Below are positions 12,018 to 22,905 of a DNA stretch of 64,000 nt, piece by piece (position 1 is the stretch's first letter; each line of letters begins with the position of its first letter). Both the position numbers and the translations under genes were made by a program. Source of the stretch: Flaccisagitta enflata (taxonomy: Eukaryota; Chaetognatha; Sagittoidea; Aphragmophora); NCBI GenBank assembly GCA_965153355.1, contig OZ231128.1, forward strand, positions 6,014,001-6,078,000, in the 5' to 3' direction. The notes under the pieces were generated by a model. That model saw only the letters and a program-made list of their open reading frames with translations, did not search any database and was not told where the DNA came from.

Positions 12018-12857
12018 AGGGTCTCGTCGCCATGATCCCGGCCATCGTCTTCCCACTTCAATCGCGCGTATCATACCGACGTTTCACGTCGTCACGGAAG
12101 ACTAGCGGTTGATCATCCAATGGCGACTCGAGATGCTTCCGGTGACGGACAGGCCGGCCGTCCTCGCTTCTCTAGAGGGCGGTCGGGGGAGGGGCTCCCA
12201 CCGGGGACCCCCCTGCGACTCTCCCGCGTAAGTGTCGAGGGGTAGGGGGGGTCTTGAATTGCTCATGAATCAGTTGTACCAAATTAGAATATGAAGCGTA
12301 TGATTTGAGAAATGAGAATCAGTTCTAACTCTCCAAATCCGTTTCTCCATGCCCGTCCCGGGTATGGGGGAATTCCCCCTCCCGCTTACCTTTCAGAGAC
12401 GCACGTGCTGGAGTGATGGACAATCCTAACGGGGTGTTGGTACGTAGAATAGTATAGTGTATACATTAGTATAGACCACTTAGCGTATAGTCTAATTATT
12501 TATTTCAGTCCATCATTCCCGTGGATCTAGTTTCGTTTAATTTCCCTTTTTTTTAGCATGAAGACTGGATGCAGAATGGAGCAAGAGGAGCAATTCATAA
12601 CCAGACCGTAGCGATAGCCCGGACGATCGACGGTGGTAGGTGTTTCTGCTCCTAGAACCCATTTTCTGAATCGTCTTATCCGCGCGAGATCCACGTTATT
12701 TATAATAGTGTCTTTGTAAATTTAAATTTTTGTTTTTGAGATGAGCCCCGGATGTTGTCATAGCTTGTAAAATTTTAAATGAACGGTATTCCCTGACAAG
12801 AAACTAGTTAGATACGAGATTTGAAATTTTTTTGGCAAATATTTCAAATGGGGGGAC
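12018..12857 (+). other. 3' untranslated part of left BEL/Pao, with polypurine tract
   Basis: No coding frame. The segment 12019-12250 is GC-rich and conserved at 58070-58300 in the right copy. The GGGGGAC at 12851-12857, immediately before the 3' LTR, is a good polypurine tract for plus-strand priming. Confidence 0.55.
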
Positions 12858-13646
12858 TGTGACATTCTTCACATTCCCCACCATATCCAGGTCAAGAAGC
12901 GCTCGATCGGATGCATTCGACTCCGCGGATCCCGAAGAGGAGGAGAGGATCTCTCGCCGTCGAAATTCCAAGATGGCGTCTGCTCGACTGCAGAGTGGAG
13001 GAAATCGAGGAAAAGGAGAGAGATCTTCGATCGACGGAGGAAGTGGAGGAACGCGCGCGCGCGCCGGAAGCGCTGACTTCCGGTTGAGGATTGATGGACT
13101 GTATCTCCTCAACCGCTTAGAGGAGAATAGACTTCGACCCCTCTAACGAATTCCCACGACGCGACGATTCCGTTGATCATTGTTTCATTGCTGCCAAATA
13201 ATTTCAAATCTCGTGATGCTTTGAATAAATTTGTTATTTATTTCTAGGTTAAGTAAAAGTAGCTTCCCTGACTCTCTTACTGACATTCGACTTCACAATC
13301 TCAGTTAAAGACTCTATTTTGATGCTTTTTCCCCGACTTCCCTGCCCTGCGCCTAGATTGGAAACCGTTCGACAACATCCGTGTAAGTCCTTGACCTTTT
13401 ACCTTTTTGGCGCATTTACAAAAGTATCCTTCATTGACATACAGAGTTTATTCTAACCTTTTTCTTTCTCTCTGTCCATCAGGATTCCACGAATAGACTG
13501 ATTTCGCGGACAACTTAACCGCTCATCTCAACAATTCGTTCTAAGCGGGTGTACGTTCCAAATCATTAGCGCAGCTACGCAGTGGAGTCAGTTCTCGCGA
13601 CTACGCATTAGGAGCTTGATAAGAAATCAGACGTTAAACGCTCTCA
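12858..13646 (+). repeat. 3' LTR of left BEL/Pao element
   Basis: Starts TGTGACATTC and ends CTCTCA, followed by CATAT (13647-13651). It is nearly identical to the 5' LTR of the right copy (63385-62598) and clearly less like its own 5' LTR. Confidence 0.9.
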
Positions 13647-14224
13647 CATATGAAGTTGCTATGAAGACAAAATTGAAAGTAGGAATCGGGGCGATATTTG
13701 AATTCAGTATGTATATGGCAACAATCAATTCAACATCAAAAACAAGCATGTATCAAAATCGACTTTGTCCCTAATTACGACGTCAACTACAGTAGCACCC
13801 AAAATATTAATCGCAACAACAACAACTGTGCGCAACAATGACATTTAATTCTTATTACAACAACCAAGTGCAGTTGAGCTTCACTAGAACACATTTCAAA
13901 GGACTAAGCAAAATCATGCTTTATAGCAGGGGTGTATATTGTTCTATGACCTTAAATTAATTTCCCCCCCTTTGATTTTCTTCCCTGCGACAGGTTACGT
14001 CGCGTTTTAAAATTTATGATTTTCTTCCCATATAGCAATAAAACAGTTTCAAATAATGTTAAACTATGTTTTACTAATCAGTTTCTATGATTTGGTGCTG
14101 CAAAAAGTTTTATTTCCCCCAAATTTTCTTTTTTTCTCTTGGGCAGCGGCCCCAAAGGGGACAAAGTCCTGTAGAACACAGGGGGACTTTTGTTTGTTCG
14201 TTCGTTCGTGCGTCCCCCCTTATC

Positions 14225-14760
14225 AGGCCCCTTTAGGCCTAAAATCCAGCCTCTCAGGCCTCAAATCCAGCCTCTCAGGCCTCAAATCCAGCCTCTCAGG
14301 CCTCAAATCCAGCCTCTCAGGCCTCAAATCCAGCCTCTCAGGCCTCAAATCCAGCCTCTCAGGCCTCAAATCCAGCCTCTCAGGCCTCAAATCCAGCCTC
14401 TCAGGCCTCAAATCCAGCATCTCAGGCCTCAAATCCAGCCTCTCAGGCCTCAAATCCAGCCTCTCAGGCCTCAAATCCAGCCTCTCAGGCCTCAAATCCA
14501 GCCTCCCAGGCCTCAAATCCAGCCTCCCAGGCCCCAAATCCAGCCTCTCAGGCCTCAAATCCGGCCTCAAATCCGGCCTCAAATCAGACCTCAAACTAGA
14601 CCTCAAATCCAGCCTCTCAGGCCTCAAATCCAACCTCTCAGGCCTCAAATCTGACCTCTCAGGCCTCAAATCTGACCTCTCAGGCCTCAAACCTGGCCTT
14701 TCAGACCTCAAACTAGGCCTCGCAGGCCTCAAATCGAAATTCCCATGCCTCAAACCTGTC
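14225..14760. repeat. 21-bp tandem array (GGCCTCAAATCCAGCCTCTCA)
   Basis: About 25 copies of a 21-bp unit, near-perfect in the first 15 and degenerating to the right, with single GGCCTCAAAT-type units continuing to 16090. Because 21 is a multiple of 3, all three plus frames stay open, giving false repeat proteins. The right-arm version (55545-56110) is far more irregular. Confidence 0.95.
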
Positions 14761-14977
14761 CTCTTGTGAGCGGCAAATATTCGTAAGAACTCGTAGCGAG
14801 CATGCCTTTATGTATCCTTTCATTTTTGATTCATTTGATCATGATAACCACGCTTAATTTCATTTTCGCTTTAGTTGCTATTAGCATTAGCATATCCTCA
14901 TTTGCACATTCTTTCGTTCCTTCTTAGAATTTAGTTCACCTCAGTAAATGGTGGTTTAATGTCTAAAGTGCTTACTA

Positions 14978-15740
<763 letters not shown>

Positions 15741-16387
15741 TAGTGCTTACTAACATTTAACTCATTTCCTTGGCATGGTCAATGCATAGCCGCCTATTAA
15801 CTTCATCGCTAATCATTAAATGCACGTTTTCCGCATGTCATTTGCCTCCTAGGTAGACTGATAACAAACTGCACAAGACCGATTAGTAGGGGCTGTTAAG
15901 ACTTCTAACCCATTAATGCCCCAGTGGTAACAAGATATGCCAACCGCCCAGTGACCTAAGTAAGTGGTATTCTTGCGGGAATTTACCGCTTATACTCTCA
16001 TACCTCAAATTAGGCCTCAAGTTAGTCCTCTCAAGCTTCCAATTGGCGTTCTCAGGCCTTACATCAGCCTTCTTAGACCTCAATTTAAGCTCTTGAAGGC
16101 CTTCAGTCATCCCTCTATGTAGCATCTCATCCAGGTAACGCAGGACGAACAAAAGTCCCCCTGTGTTCTACAGGACTTCGTCCCCTTCGGGGCCGCTGCC
16201 CTGCTTCCCCTCACTCCAACTCACAATCACTCAAAGCAGGGCAAAGAGTATCGCTGACCATATATTGCCCTTGGGCGACCTGTTCCACCCTAAGATTTCC
16301 TCCCCCATCTCTAAACCCTTTGATTAATTCCCCCCCCCCCCCCACCGGGGGGAGGAATGTAAAACTATATACAGGCCTGCTTTACAG

Positions 16388-16982
16388 CGAAGCTGCCTTT
16401 ATATATATATAGAAATAATGAATATAGAAATAACACATGCGCCACATTTAGGCGGAAAATGTTGGAAGATAATTAGCCTAGTAAATATCACCCCAGTACC
16501 TCGAAATTTGCATTGGAGGTAGCTATTTAGTATTATTTTCAGTTAGTGTCATATTCAAATCATAATTCAATTCATGAATGGGGTATTTCAGCCATGATGT
16601 TGAAATTTCAATGTCAAAATAATGCTGATTTTTCCCACTTTGAAATTAATTGAAATTCATCTTCTTTGGAAGGCTTTTATGGGACACTGAGTGACAATCA
16701 GAGAGCAAAATTTGACTGACAATCGTTTACATGAGCATCACAAAGTAAATGGGTACAAAAATGGGTAGTTTTTTGCCCACCAAAAGTGCAATACCAGATA
16801 AACTGATAGAAAAGAATAAAAAGGTGCAGAAATTCAATTCTCAAAATACAACTCATCAGGGATTACATACAAAACACTATTTCTTACATCCGCAGGACAT
16901 CTTTATGTCATTGTTTAGGCTTATGATGACCTAAATAATATATCCCATCTATCAATTGTGGAGGTTTTCCTTTGCTTTTAAT
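16388..16982. other. Intron 9 sequence shared by the two arms
   Basis: AT-rich, no coding frame supported. It aligns closely with 54082-54676 (reverse). It contains ACACATGCGCCACATTTAGG (16433-16452), which recurs near 18364. Part of the SMARCC intron after exon 9. Confidence 0.6.
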
Positions 16983-16991
16983 GACAAAAAT

Positions 16992-18314
16992 CTGAACAGT
17001 ATCTGGGTCCGCGACGGAAGGGGGTTAAAGATCACTAATTCCGTAAGATCGCTATGACCGAAAGATCGCTAACCCTGTAAGTTTGCTAAAACTATAAGTA
17101 TTTACATTTAGAGCCACCATACAAAGTTTCATGCAAATCCGTTGAAAAATGACAAAGTTATGCACATTTTTCACTTTTAGGCTAGTAGGGTGGTTGGGTG
17201 GTAGGCTGGTTTAGATAAATAGTGTGCGTTTGTTGAGTTCTTCCATTTAGAGACTCCATACCAAGTTTCAACCAATTTGGTTGAAAAATGTCCAATTTAT
17301 GTAAGTTTTTACTTTTAGGCCGGTAAGCTGGTTGGGGGGTAGGTTGGTTTGGCCGGTTAGCATGCTCAACCATTAAAAAATCACATATATGTGTTGAGTC
17401 CTTCCATTTAGAGACTCCATACCAAATTTCAACCAAATTGGTTGAAAAACGCCAAAGATATGCATATTTATCACTTTTTGGCTGGTAGGCTGGTTGGGTG
17501 GTAGGCTGGTTTAACAGGATAAATAGTTTGCATATGTTGAGTCCTTCCATTTAGAGACTCCATACCAAGTTTCAACCAAATCAGTTGAAAAATGACAAAG
17601 TTATGCAAGTTTTTCACTTTTAGGCCGGTTGGCTGGTTGGGTGGTAGGTCGGTTTGGCCGGTTAGCATGCTCAAATGCATATAAATCATATACATATGTT
17701 GAGGCCTTCCATTTAGAGACTCCATACCAAATTTCAGCCAAATCGGTTGAAAAATGCCAAAGTTATGCACGTTTTTCACTTTTAGGCCAGTAGGCTGGTT
17801 GGGTGGTAGGCTGGTTTAACAGGATAAATAGTTTGCATATACTGAGTCCTTCCATTTAGAGACTCCATACCAAGTTTCAACCAAATCAGTTGAAAAATGA
17901 CAAAGTTACGCAAGTTTTTCACTTTTAGGCCGGTTGGCTGGTTGGGTGGTAGGTCGGTTTGGCCGGTTAGCATGCTCAAATGCATATAAATCATATACAT
18001 ATGTTGAGGCCTTCCATTTAGAGACTCCATACCAAATTTCAGCCAAATCGGTTGAAAAATGCCAAAGTTATGCACGTTTTTCACTTTTAGGCCGGTAGGC
18101 TGGTTGGGCCGGTTGGGTTGGTCGGATCACAAAAATCGGATAGGATGTAAAGCGCCTTACCCTAGCACAACTTCCCACCAAATATGAACCAAATCGGTCA
18201 AAGCATAAAAAAGTTATCCATTTTTTAAAATCCGGGACGACAACGACGACGACGACGACGACGACACCCACCCGCCTTGAATTATAGTCCGCGTCGGAAT
18301 GATATTCCGTCGCG
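16992..18314. mobile_element. Left-arm-specific insertion carrying a 0.3-kb tandem array
   Basis: GACAAAAAT flanks it on both sides (16983-16991 and 18315-18323), and the right arm has a single copy (54073-54081, reverse), a clean empty site. One end carries GGGTCCGCGACGGAAG; the other a GAC trinucleotide run (18236-18265) and a strong hairpin (18287-18317: GTCCGCG, GGAAT, ATTCC, CGCGGAC). No long terminal inverted repeats or coding capacity. It carries a hairpin next to a short-repeat run and an array, as other modules in the window do. Confidence 0.65.
17165..18115. repeat. Tandem array, about 305-bp higher-order unit
   Basis: Repeated blocks of GGCTGGTTGGGTGGTAGG, CTTCCATTTAGAGACTCCAT and GTTGAAAAATGCCAAAGTT alternate. 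Two adjacent sub-units of about 150 bp form a unit of about 305 bp (compare 17487 with 17793). Minus-strand open frames here are by-products of the array. Confidence 0.9.
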
Positions 18315-18510
18315 GACAAAAATAGGACTCAATCCTCATTTGGTAGATCATTTTCCGCCTAAATGTGGCGCATGTGTTAACTACAAAGTGTCTCATGGGA
18401 CAGTAAGTGGTATGCCTTATAGTCGGGCATGCCTTATTAGCGGATGGGCTCTTGCGTTGCTACACTGTATTAAAACATCGACAGCAGTCCCTCCTATATT
18501 CTAATCTGAC

Positions 18511-18681
18511 CTTCTTTCTTGTCTTCCTTCTTGTCTTGAGTGCCTTGAGAGCTGGCATCGCCATCGACGTCGCCTTCCACGTCGGAACCACCGTCCAGAT
18601 TCGCGTCTTCTCCATCCAAATCCATCATCGAGGCGCCTTTTACAGGGTTGAATTCAGAGTCCAACATCCGACCTTTGGTGC
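18511..18681 (-). CDS. SMARCC: SMARCC left copy, exon 9 (acidic linker)
   Basis: Acceptor TTTTTTTCAG and donor GTCAGATTAG bound a 171-nt exon. Phase fits exon 8 (one base carried in). It encodes a Gly/Thr/Lys start, MMDLDGEDANLDGG, then Asp/Glu-rich sequence and DKKEDKKE. In SMARCC proteins this acidic low-complexity linker lies between the N-terminal module and SWIRM. The next exon is not found in the 18.5 kb down to position 1, so intron 9 is at least that long. A 691-bp MITE lies 13 bases upstream of the exon. Confidence 0.88.
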
Positions 18682-18694
18682 CTGAAAAAAATTA

Positions 18695-19385
18695 CAGGTT
18701 CGGATGGAATATAAAATGCTATATGTCACTTTTTAACCCACCATACCCTACAGCCCAAACCACTTACAGTAGAATTATGAAATTTGGTATGGAGAGTCAG
18801 TGGGGGAATACTTTTGGGGCCATCAGAGGGTTTCTTCAATTTCTGCCCCTGACTGGAGATATAGGGGTGGGGTAGGGTAGCCCCTGAGGGTTGAAAAATT
18901 TCAAAAATTTTTTTTTTGAAATTTTGGATTTTTTCAATTGGATAAGTTGTAATGAGCTCTAATAAACATAAAAAACTAAAAATCATTGTAAAATTCTGAT
19001 TTTAACTGATATTACGTGCATTTTTGATATTTCTGAAATGCCTAGTTCTAACGTTCAAAAGTGCATAACTCCTCAAATTTGGAGAATGATTTAATAATTT
19101 TTGTATATTTACTATGGTATGAACTAGATTTAACCAATACAATTCAAAAATTTGAAAAAATTGAAAAAAAAATTTCTGGATTTTTCAACCCTCGGGGGGT
19201 TACCCCACCCTACCCCTATATCTCTGCTCAGGGGTGGAAATTGAAAAAACCCTCTGATGGCCCTAAAAGTATTCCCCTACTGACTTTCCATACCAAATTT
19301 CATGTCTCTACTGTAAGTGGTTTGGGTTGTAGGGTATGGTGGGTTAGAAAGTGACATATAGCATTTTATATTCCATCCGAACCTG
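18695..19385. mobile_element. TA-target MITE next to exon 9 acceptor, left arm only
   Basis: TA duplicated at 18693-18694 and 19386-19387. Ends CAGGTTCGGATGGAATATAA and its reverse complement start inverted repeats of about 100 bases, and much of the rest also pairs. The right arm has no element here (53690-53712). CAGG/CAGT ends with TA targets suit the Tc1/mariner superfamily. It sits between exon 9 and most of intron 8. Confidence 0.85.
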
Positions 19386-19742
19386 TACGGTCAGCAAGTT
19401 CTTTGTATGAATAAATAACTCTTCAAATGAATGAATGGTGCATGGTGCCGATTATATGGTAATTCAAGAGCCTCAGATTTTGTGATAGAAACGTTTGCGC
19501 GCGACCGACAGAAACACCGACTGACGAACAAACACAGACTGGCCAACGCGGAAAGACGGACCGACAGAAACAGCCAGTTAAATAGAGATGCGAGAGGGCA
19601 TCTAAACACGAGAATTATAAAATGATCAGAGCAAAGCGTTTATTGGGAGTGAATTCAAACGTTGCGGAAATTTCCGTCTCATGGTTGAAAATATATTCGG
19701 GTTAAACCTAAAACACATTGATAACAACTACCCTCTTCATAC
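19386..19742. other. Intron 8 with hairpin and tetranucleotide module
   Basis: Contains GACCGACAGAAA/GACTGACGAACA-type repeats (19501-19575) and hairpin AGATGC...GCATCT at 19586-19603. The right arm keeps the hairpin stem but has a shorter loop (53502-53516). No exon is visible. Confidence 0.55.
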
Positions 19743-19856
19743 CAATTGTCCCCGGTTTGGGCAGAGGGACCTCGGTGATGTTGGGCTCTGGTGTAGGATC
19801 ATCCAACCCCGCGGTCGCGTCTTCTTCCTCCATATCTTTCGCGCGTTTCTTTTTGT
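19743..19856 (-). CDS. SMARCC: SMARCC left copy, exon 8
   Basis: 114-nt exon between TGTGTTCAG and GTATGAAG. It takes one base from exon 7 and leaves one base. It encodes DKKKRAKDMEEEDA, then DDPTPEPNITEVPLPKPG. The proline-rich part matches the region after the nuclear-localisation stretch of SMARCC1/2 (MDEPSPVPNVEEVTLPK in human, from memory). Confidence 0.88.
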
Positions 19857-20000
19857 CTGAACACACAATTGAAGCCAAGATAAGGATTAAGGAGCGGAGA
19901 TTTTTCTCTCGCGCTTTTCCCTTATCAAAATGTTAGGATTTTAGGTCATCTTTGTAGGGTACCGTCATACCATACTAGTCCGTCCGCGTCCTCAAAGGTA

Positions 20001-22164
20001 CAGTAGATCTTGTCTAGACTTGAGATATCAGGGGCAAGCATTGTAAAAAAACAAATGAAACCAGGGGAGTGATATTTAAAACATAAACTAATTAAGGGAT
20101 GCTTTTTTGCCCATGATAGCTGGTTGCCATGGAAACGCATTTCTATTTTGCAATCGCAGTACGATGGGAGCAAAGATTAGAAATAGATTTTTATTTTTAC
20201 ATTTGATTTATGAAAAAAATGATCTATGCTTGCTAAAGGTTGCTCATTGCTTGAATATACGCTTTTCTCAACTTCAACGACTTGACTTCACAGGACATCA
20301 TCAACATTGTAATCTACTATCAGATTTAGTAATTTTAATAAAAACAAGGCCAACACCTATAAGTCGCGTGCAAGACTTACTTACATAATCGCCTAATAAT
20401 ATAAGTACGTTATTTCCTGTAATGACGATAATGACTAAAATTACCTATTGACCTGTAATTGCCTATAATGACCTATGATTACCTATAATTACCTATAATT
20501 ACCCATAATCAAATAATGACCTATGAGAACCTAAAGCAACCTATGATTACCTGTAATTACATATGGACCAATAACTACCTATAATGACGTATGATTACCC
20601 ATAATTACCCATAATTACCTATAATAACATAATGACCTATAATTAGCTATAATGACCTATGATTACCTAAAATTACCTATAATTACCTATAATTACCCAT
20701 AATTAAATAAGTACCTATAAATAAATAAATAAATAGATAAATAAACAAATAAATAAATAATTAGATAAGTACCTATAAAGACCTATGATTACCTATAATT
20801 ACATATGGATCAATGATTACCTATTATGACCTATGATCACCCATGATTACTTACAATTACCTATAATAATATAATGACCTAAAATTACCTAAAATGACCT
20901 ATGATTACCTATAATTACCTATAATTGCATAATGACCTATAATTACCTATAATTACCTATGATCAGCTGAAATTACCTAAAATTGAATAATGACCAATAA
21001 TTACCTAACATTGTCTATTGACATAGAATTACCTCTAATGACCTATGATTACCTATAATTACCTATAATTACATACTGACCTATAATTACCTATAATGAT
21101 CTATAATTACCTTTACTTACCTATAACCATCTATAATTACATAATGACCTATAGTTACCAATAATGACCTATAATTACATAATGACCTATAATTACCTAT
21201 TATGACCTATAATTACCTATAATTACATGATGACCTGTAATTACCTATAATTACCTATAATTACCTATAATGACCAATAATTACCTATAATTACCTATAA
21301 TTACCTTTGATAACATACTGACCTATAATTACCAATAATGACCTAAAATTGCATAATAACCTATAATAACCTATGATTACCTGTAATGACCTATGATTAC
21401 CTATAATTGCATAATGACCTATAATGACCTATAATTACCTATGATTACCCAAAATTGCATTATGACCTATAGTTACCGATAATTATGTGAATAAAACGTA
21501 AAATGACTATATTGACTAAAATGACTAAAATGACTGAGAATGACTTAGAATGACCTAAAATGACGTATAATGGCTTACAATGACTTACAATGATTATTAA
21601 TGACATAAAATGACTTAAAGTGATGAAAAGGATTATATTGACTAAAAGGACAATAGTGACTTAAAATGACTTGAAATGACTTAAAATCACTTGAAATGAC
21701 TTAAAATAACTTAAAATGACTTAGAATGACTTAGAATGACTTAAAATGATGAAAAGGACTATATCGACTAAAATGACAATAATGACTTAAAATAACTTAA
21801 AATGACTTAGAATGACTTAGAATGACTTAGAATGACTTAGAATGACTTACAATGACTAAAAATGACTTAAAGAAATAAAATTGATAAAAAAAGTAAAGTG
21901 TGACCGACCGACCAACCGACCGACCAACCGACCGACCGACCGACGGACAAAGCGGGTTGTAGAGTCGCGTGCACGCGACTAAAAATCTCTCAAAATAATG
22001 ATATTTCAGCGAGAATACATGGAAATGTGTTTCCATGGCAACCAGCTATCATGGGGAATTAAGCAACCTTTAATTAATCTATAATCCAAATATCGCTCCC
22101 ATGCCTTCATTCATCTTTCCACAATGCTTGCCTCTGTCATCTCAAGTCTAGACGAGATCTACTC
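20001..22164. mobile_element. TA-target element carrying a 1.5-kb array, left arm only
   Basis: TA duplicated at 19999-20000 and 22165-22166; the right arm shows the undivided TA at 53100-53101. Ends CAGTAGATCTTGTCTAGAC and the reverse complement of GTCTAGACGAGATCTACTC begin inverted repeats of about 170 bases that include CATGGCAACCAGC/TATCATGG-type sequence. A 564-bp relative without the array is at 37009-37572. CAGT ends and TA targets indicate Tc1/mariner-type mobilisation; no transposase. It lies in SMARCC intron 7. Confidence 0.88.
20390..21880. repeat. Decanucleotide array inside the TA-target element
   Basis: First part (20400-21480): about 10-bp units of the type CCTATAATTA/CCTATAATGA, with a short AAAT tetranucleotide run near 20715-20760. 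Second part (21500-21880): AATGACTTA-type units. The right end has a GACC/AACC tetranucleotide run (21903-21945) and the perfect 18-bp palindrome AGTCGCGTGCACGCGACT (21963-21980). No coding content. Confidence 0.93.
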
Positions 22165-22203
22165 TACATTCTAACATTCTCATCATTTAGAATACAATAT
22201 TAC

Positions 22204-22391
22204 CTTTGCCCGCGGGAGTTAAACCCTTCTTGTCATCTTTTCCTTTCTTTTGGTTTTTGATCTTTCTGTCTGGAGACGGGGATCGAGATCGCTTTCTTTT
22301 CTTGACGCTTTTGTCTCCCCCTTTGACGTCCATTCCGTCGTGGCTTAATTCGTTGTCGCTCATGTACAAATCCTCCGAAGCGTAGACCGAC
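22204..22391 (-). CDS. SMARCC: SMARCC left copy, exon 7 (nuclear-localisation stretch)
   Basis: 188-nt exon between CTTGTCTCAG and GTAATATTG. It encodes SVYASEDLYMSDNELSHDG, then VKKRKRSRSPSPDRK and a Lys/Gly-rich tail. KRKRSPSPSP is a well-known marker of SMARCC1/2 at this place, a likely nuclear-localisation signal. Phases fit exons 6 and 8. A SINE begins about 20 bases upstream of the acceptor in both arms. Confidence 0.93.
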
Positions 22392-22410
22392 CTGAGACAA
22401 GGGGTGGCAG

Positions 22411-22746
22411 GATTGCAGGAATAGCTCAGTGGAAGCGAGTGCGCTTGTGACCCTCTGGGTCACGAGTTCGAGTCCCGCATCGGGCGAGTCTTTTCCATGA
22501 AAGTTGAAATCCTCAATGACGCGATGGGGCTCTAGGAGGGGTTGCCTGGTGAATTCAAGTAAAAAACAGCTGCCGAGAAGGGAGGGTTGAAAGGGTGGGA
22601 GGGTAATAATGGGTCCGGACAGTGGCGCCTCAAAAGGTGGATCTGCGAAACTGCCATTAGCCTTGGCAGGCAGAACGCCCCTTACTGTACGAAAGTATGG
22701 GAAATTTCCACTTCTTGGAGTGGTAACAACAACAACAACAACAACC
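22411..22746 (+). mobile_element. tRNA-derived SINE with AAC tail
   Basis: The head has polymerase III promoter boxes: A-box-like TAGCTCAGTGGAAGCGAG (about 22421) and B-box GAGTTCGAGTCCC (about 22463). A tRNA-unrelated body follows, ending in an (AAC)n tail at 22724-22746. It is present at the same intron position in the right arm, so it inserted before the arms diverged. The head does not fold into a complete tRNA, so it is not annotated as a tRNA gene. Confidence 0.85.
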
Positions 22747-22905
22747 ACATTCACATGACACATTCACACGACGTGACATTCACAACGAGGATGAGAATGA
22801 GGACTCAAAATCCAACTTGGGCGTAATAGCATCGTCTTCTATGACGATTGTCGGAACGCCAAGGGGTCCGTGGTGAATCTTGGTTATCTGCAGTGTCCCA
22901 ATGGA

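Larger units (their letters stand above)
830..13646 (+). mobile_element. Left BEL/Pao LTR retrotransposon, degenerate
   Basis: LTRs at 830-1609 and 12858-13646 enclose Gag, protease, RT, RNase H, integrase and an extra 3' ORF. Order and motifs (zinc knuckles, DSG protease, YVDD, YDPLG, HHCC and DDE integrase) are those of the BEL/Pao superfamily. Frames are broken by many shifts and stops. The LTRs differ at many positions. The 5' flank (AGCGT, 825-829) does not match the 3' flank (CATAT, 13647-13651), whereas the right-arm copy has CATAT on both sides. The left copy is therefore probably a recombinant of two elements. It lies in the large SMARCC intron after exon 9, antisense to that gene. 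Confidence 0.9.

Noticed and set aside
14056-14769. Long open frames in all frames over the 21-bp array
   Set aside because: Unit length is a multiple of 3, so frames stay open automatically; no start or splice context, and the right-arm version is irregular.
22411-22490. A tRNA gene on the plus strand
   Set aside because: Boxes A and B are good, but it does not form a full cloverleaf and is followed by a SINE body and AAC tail; the same copy is in the other arm.
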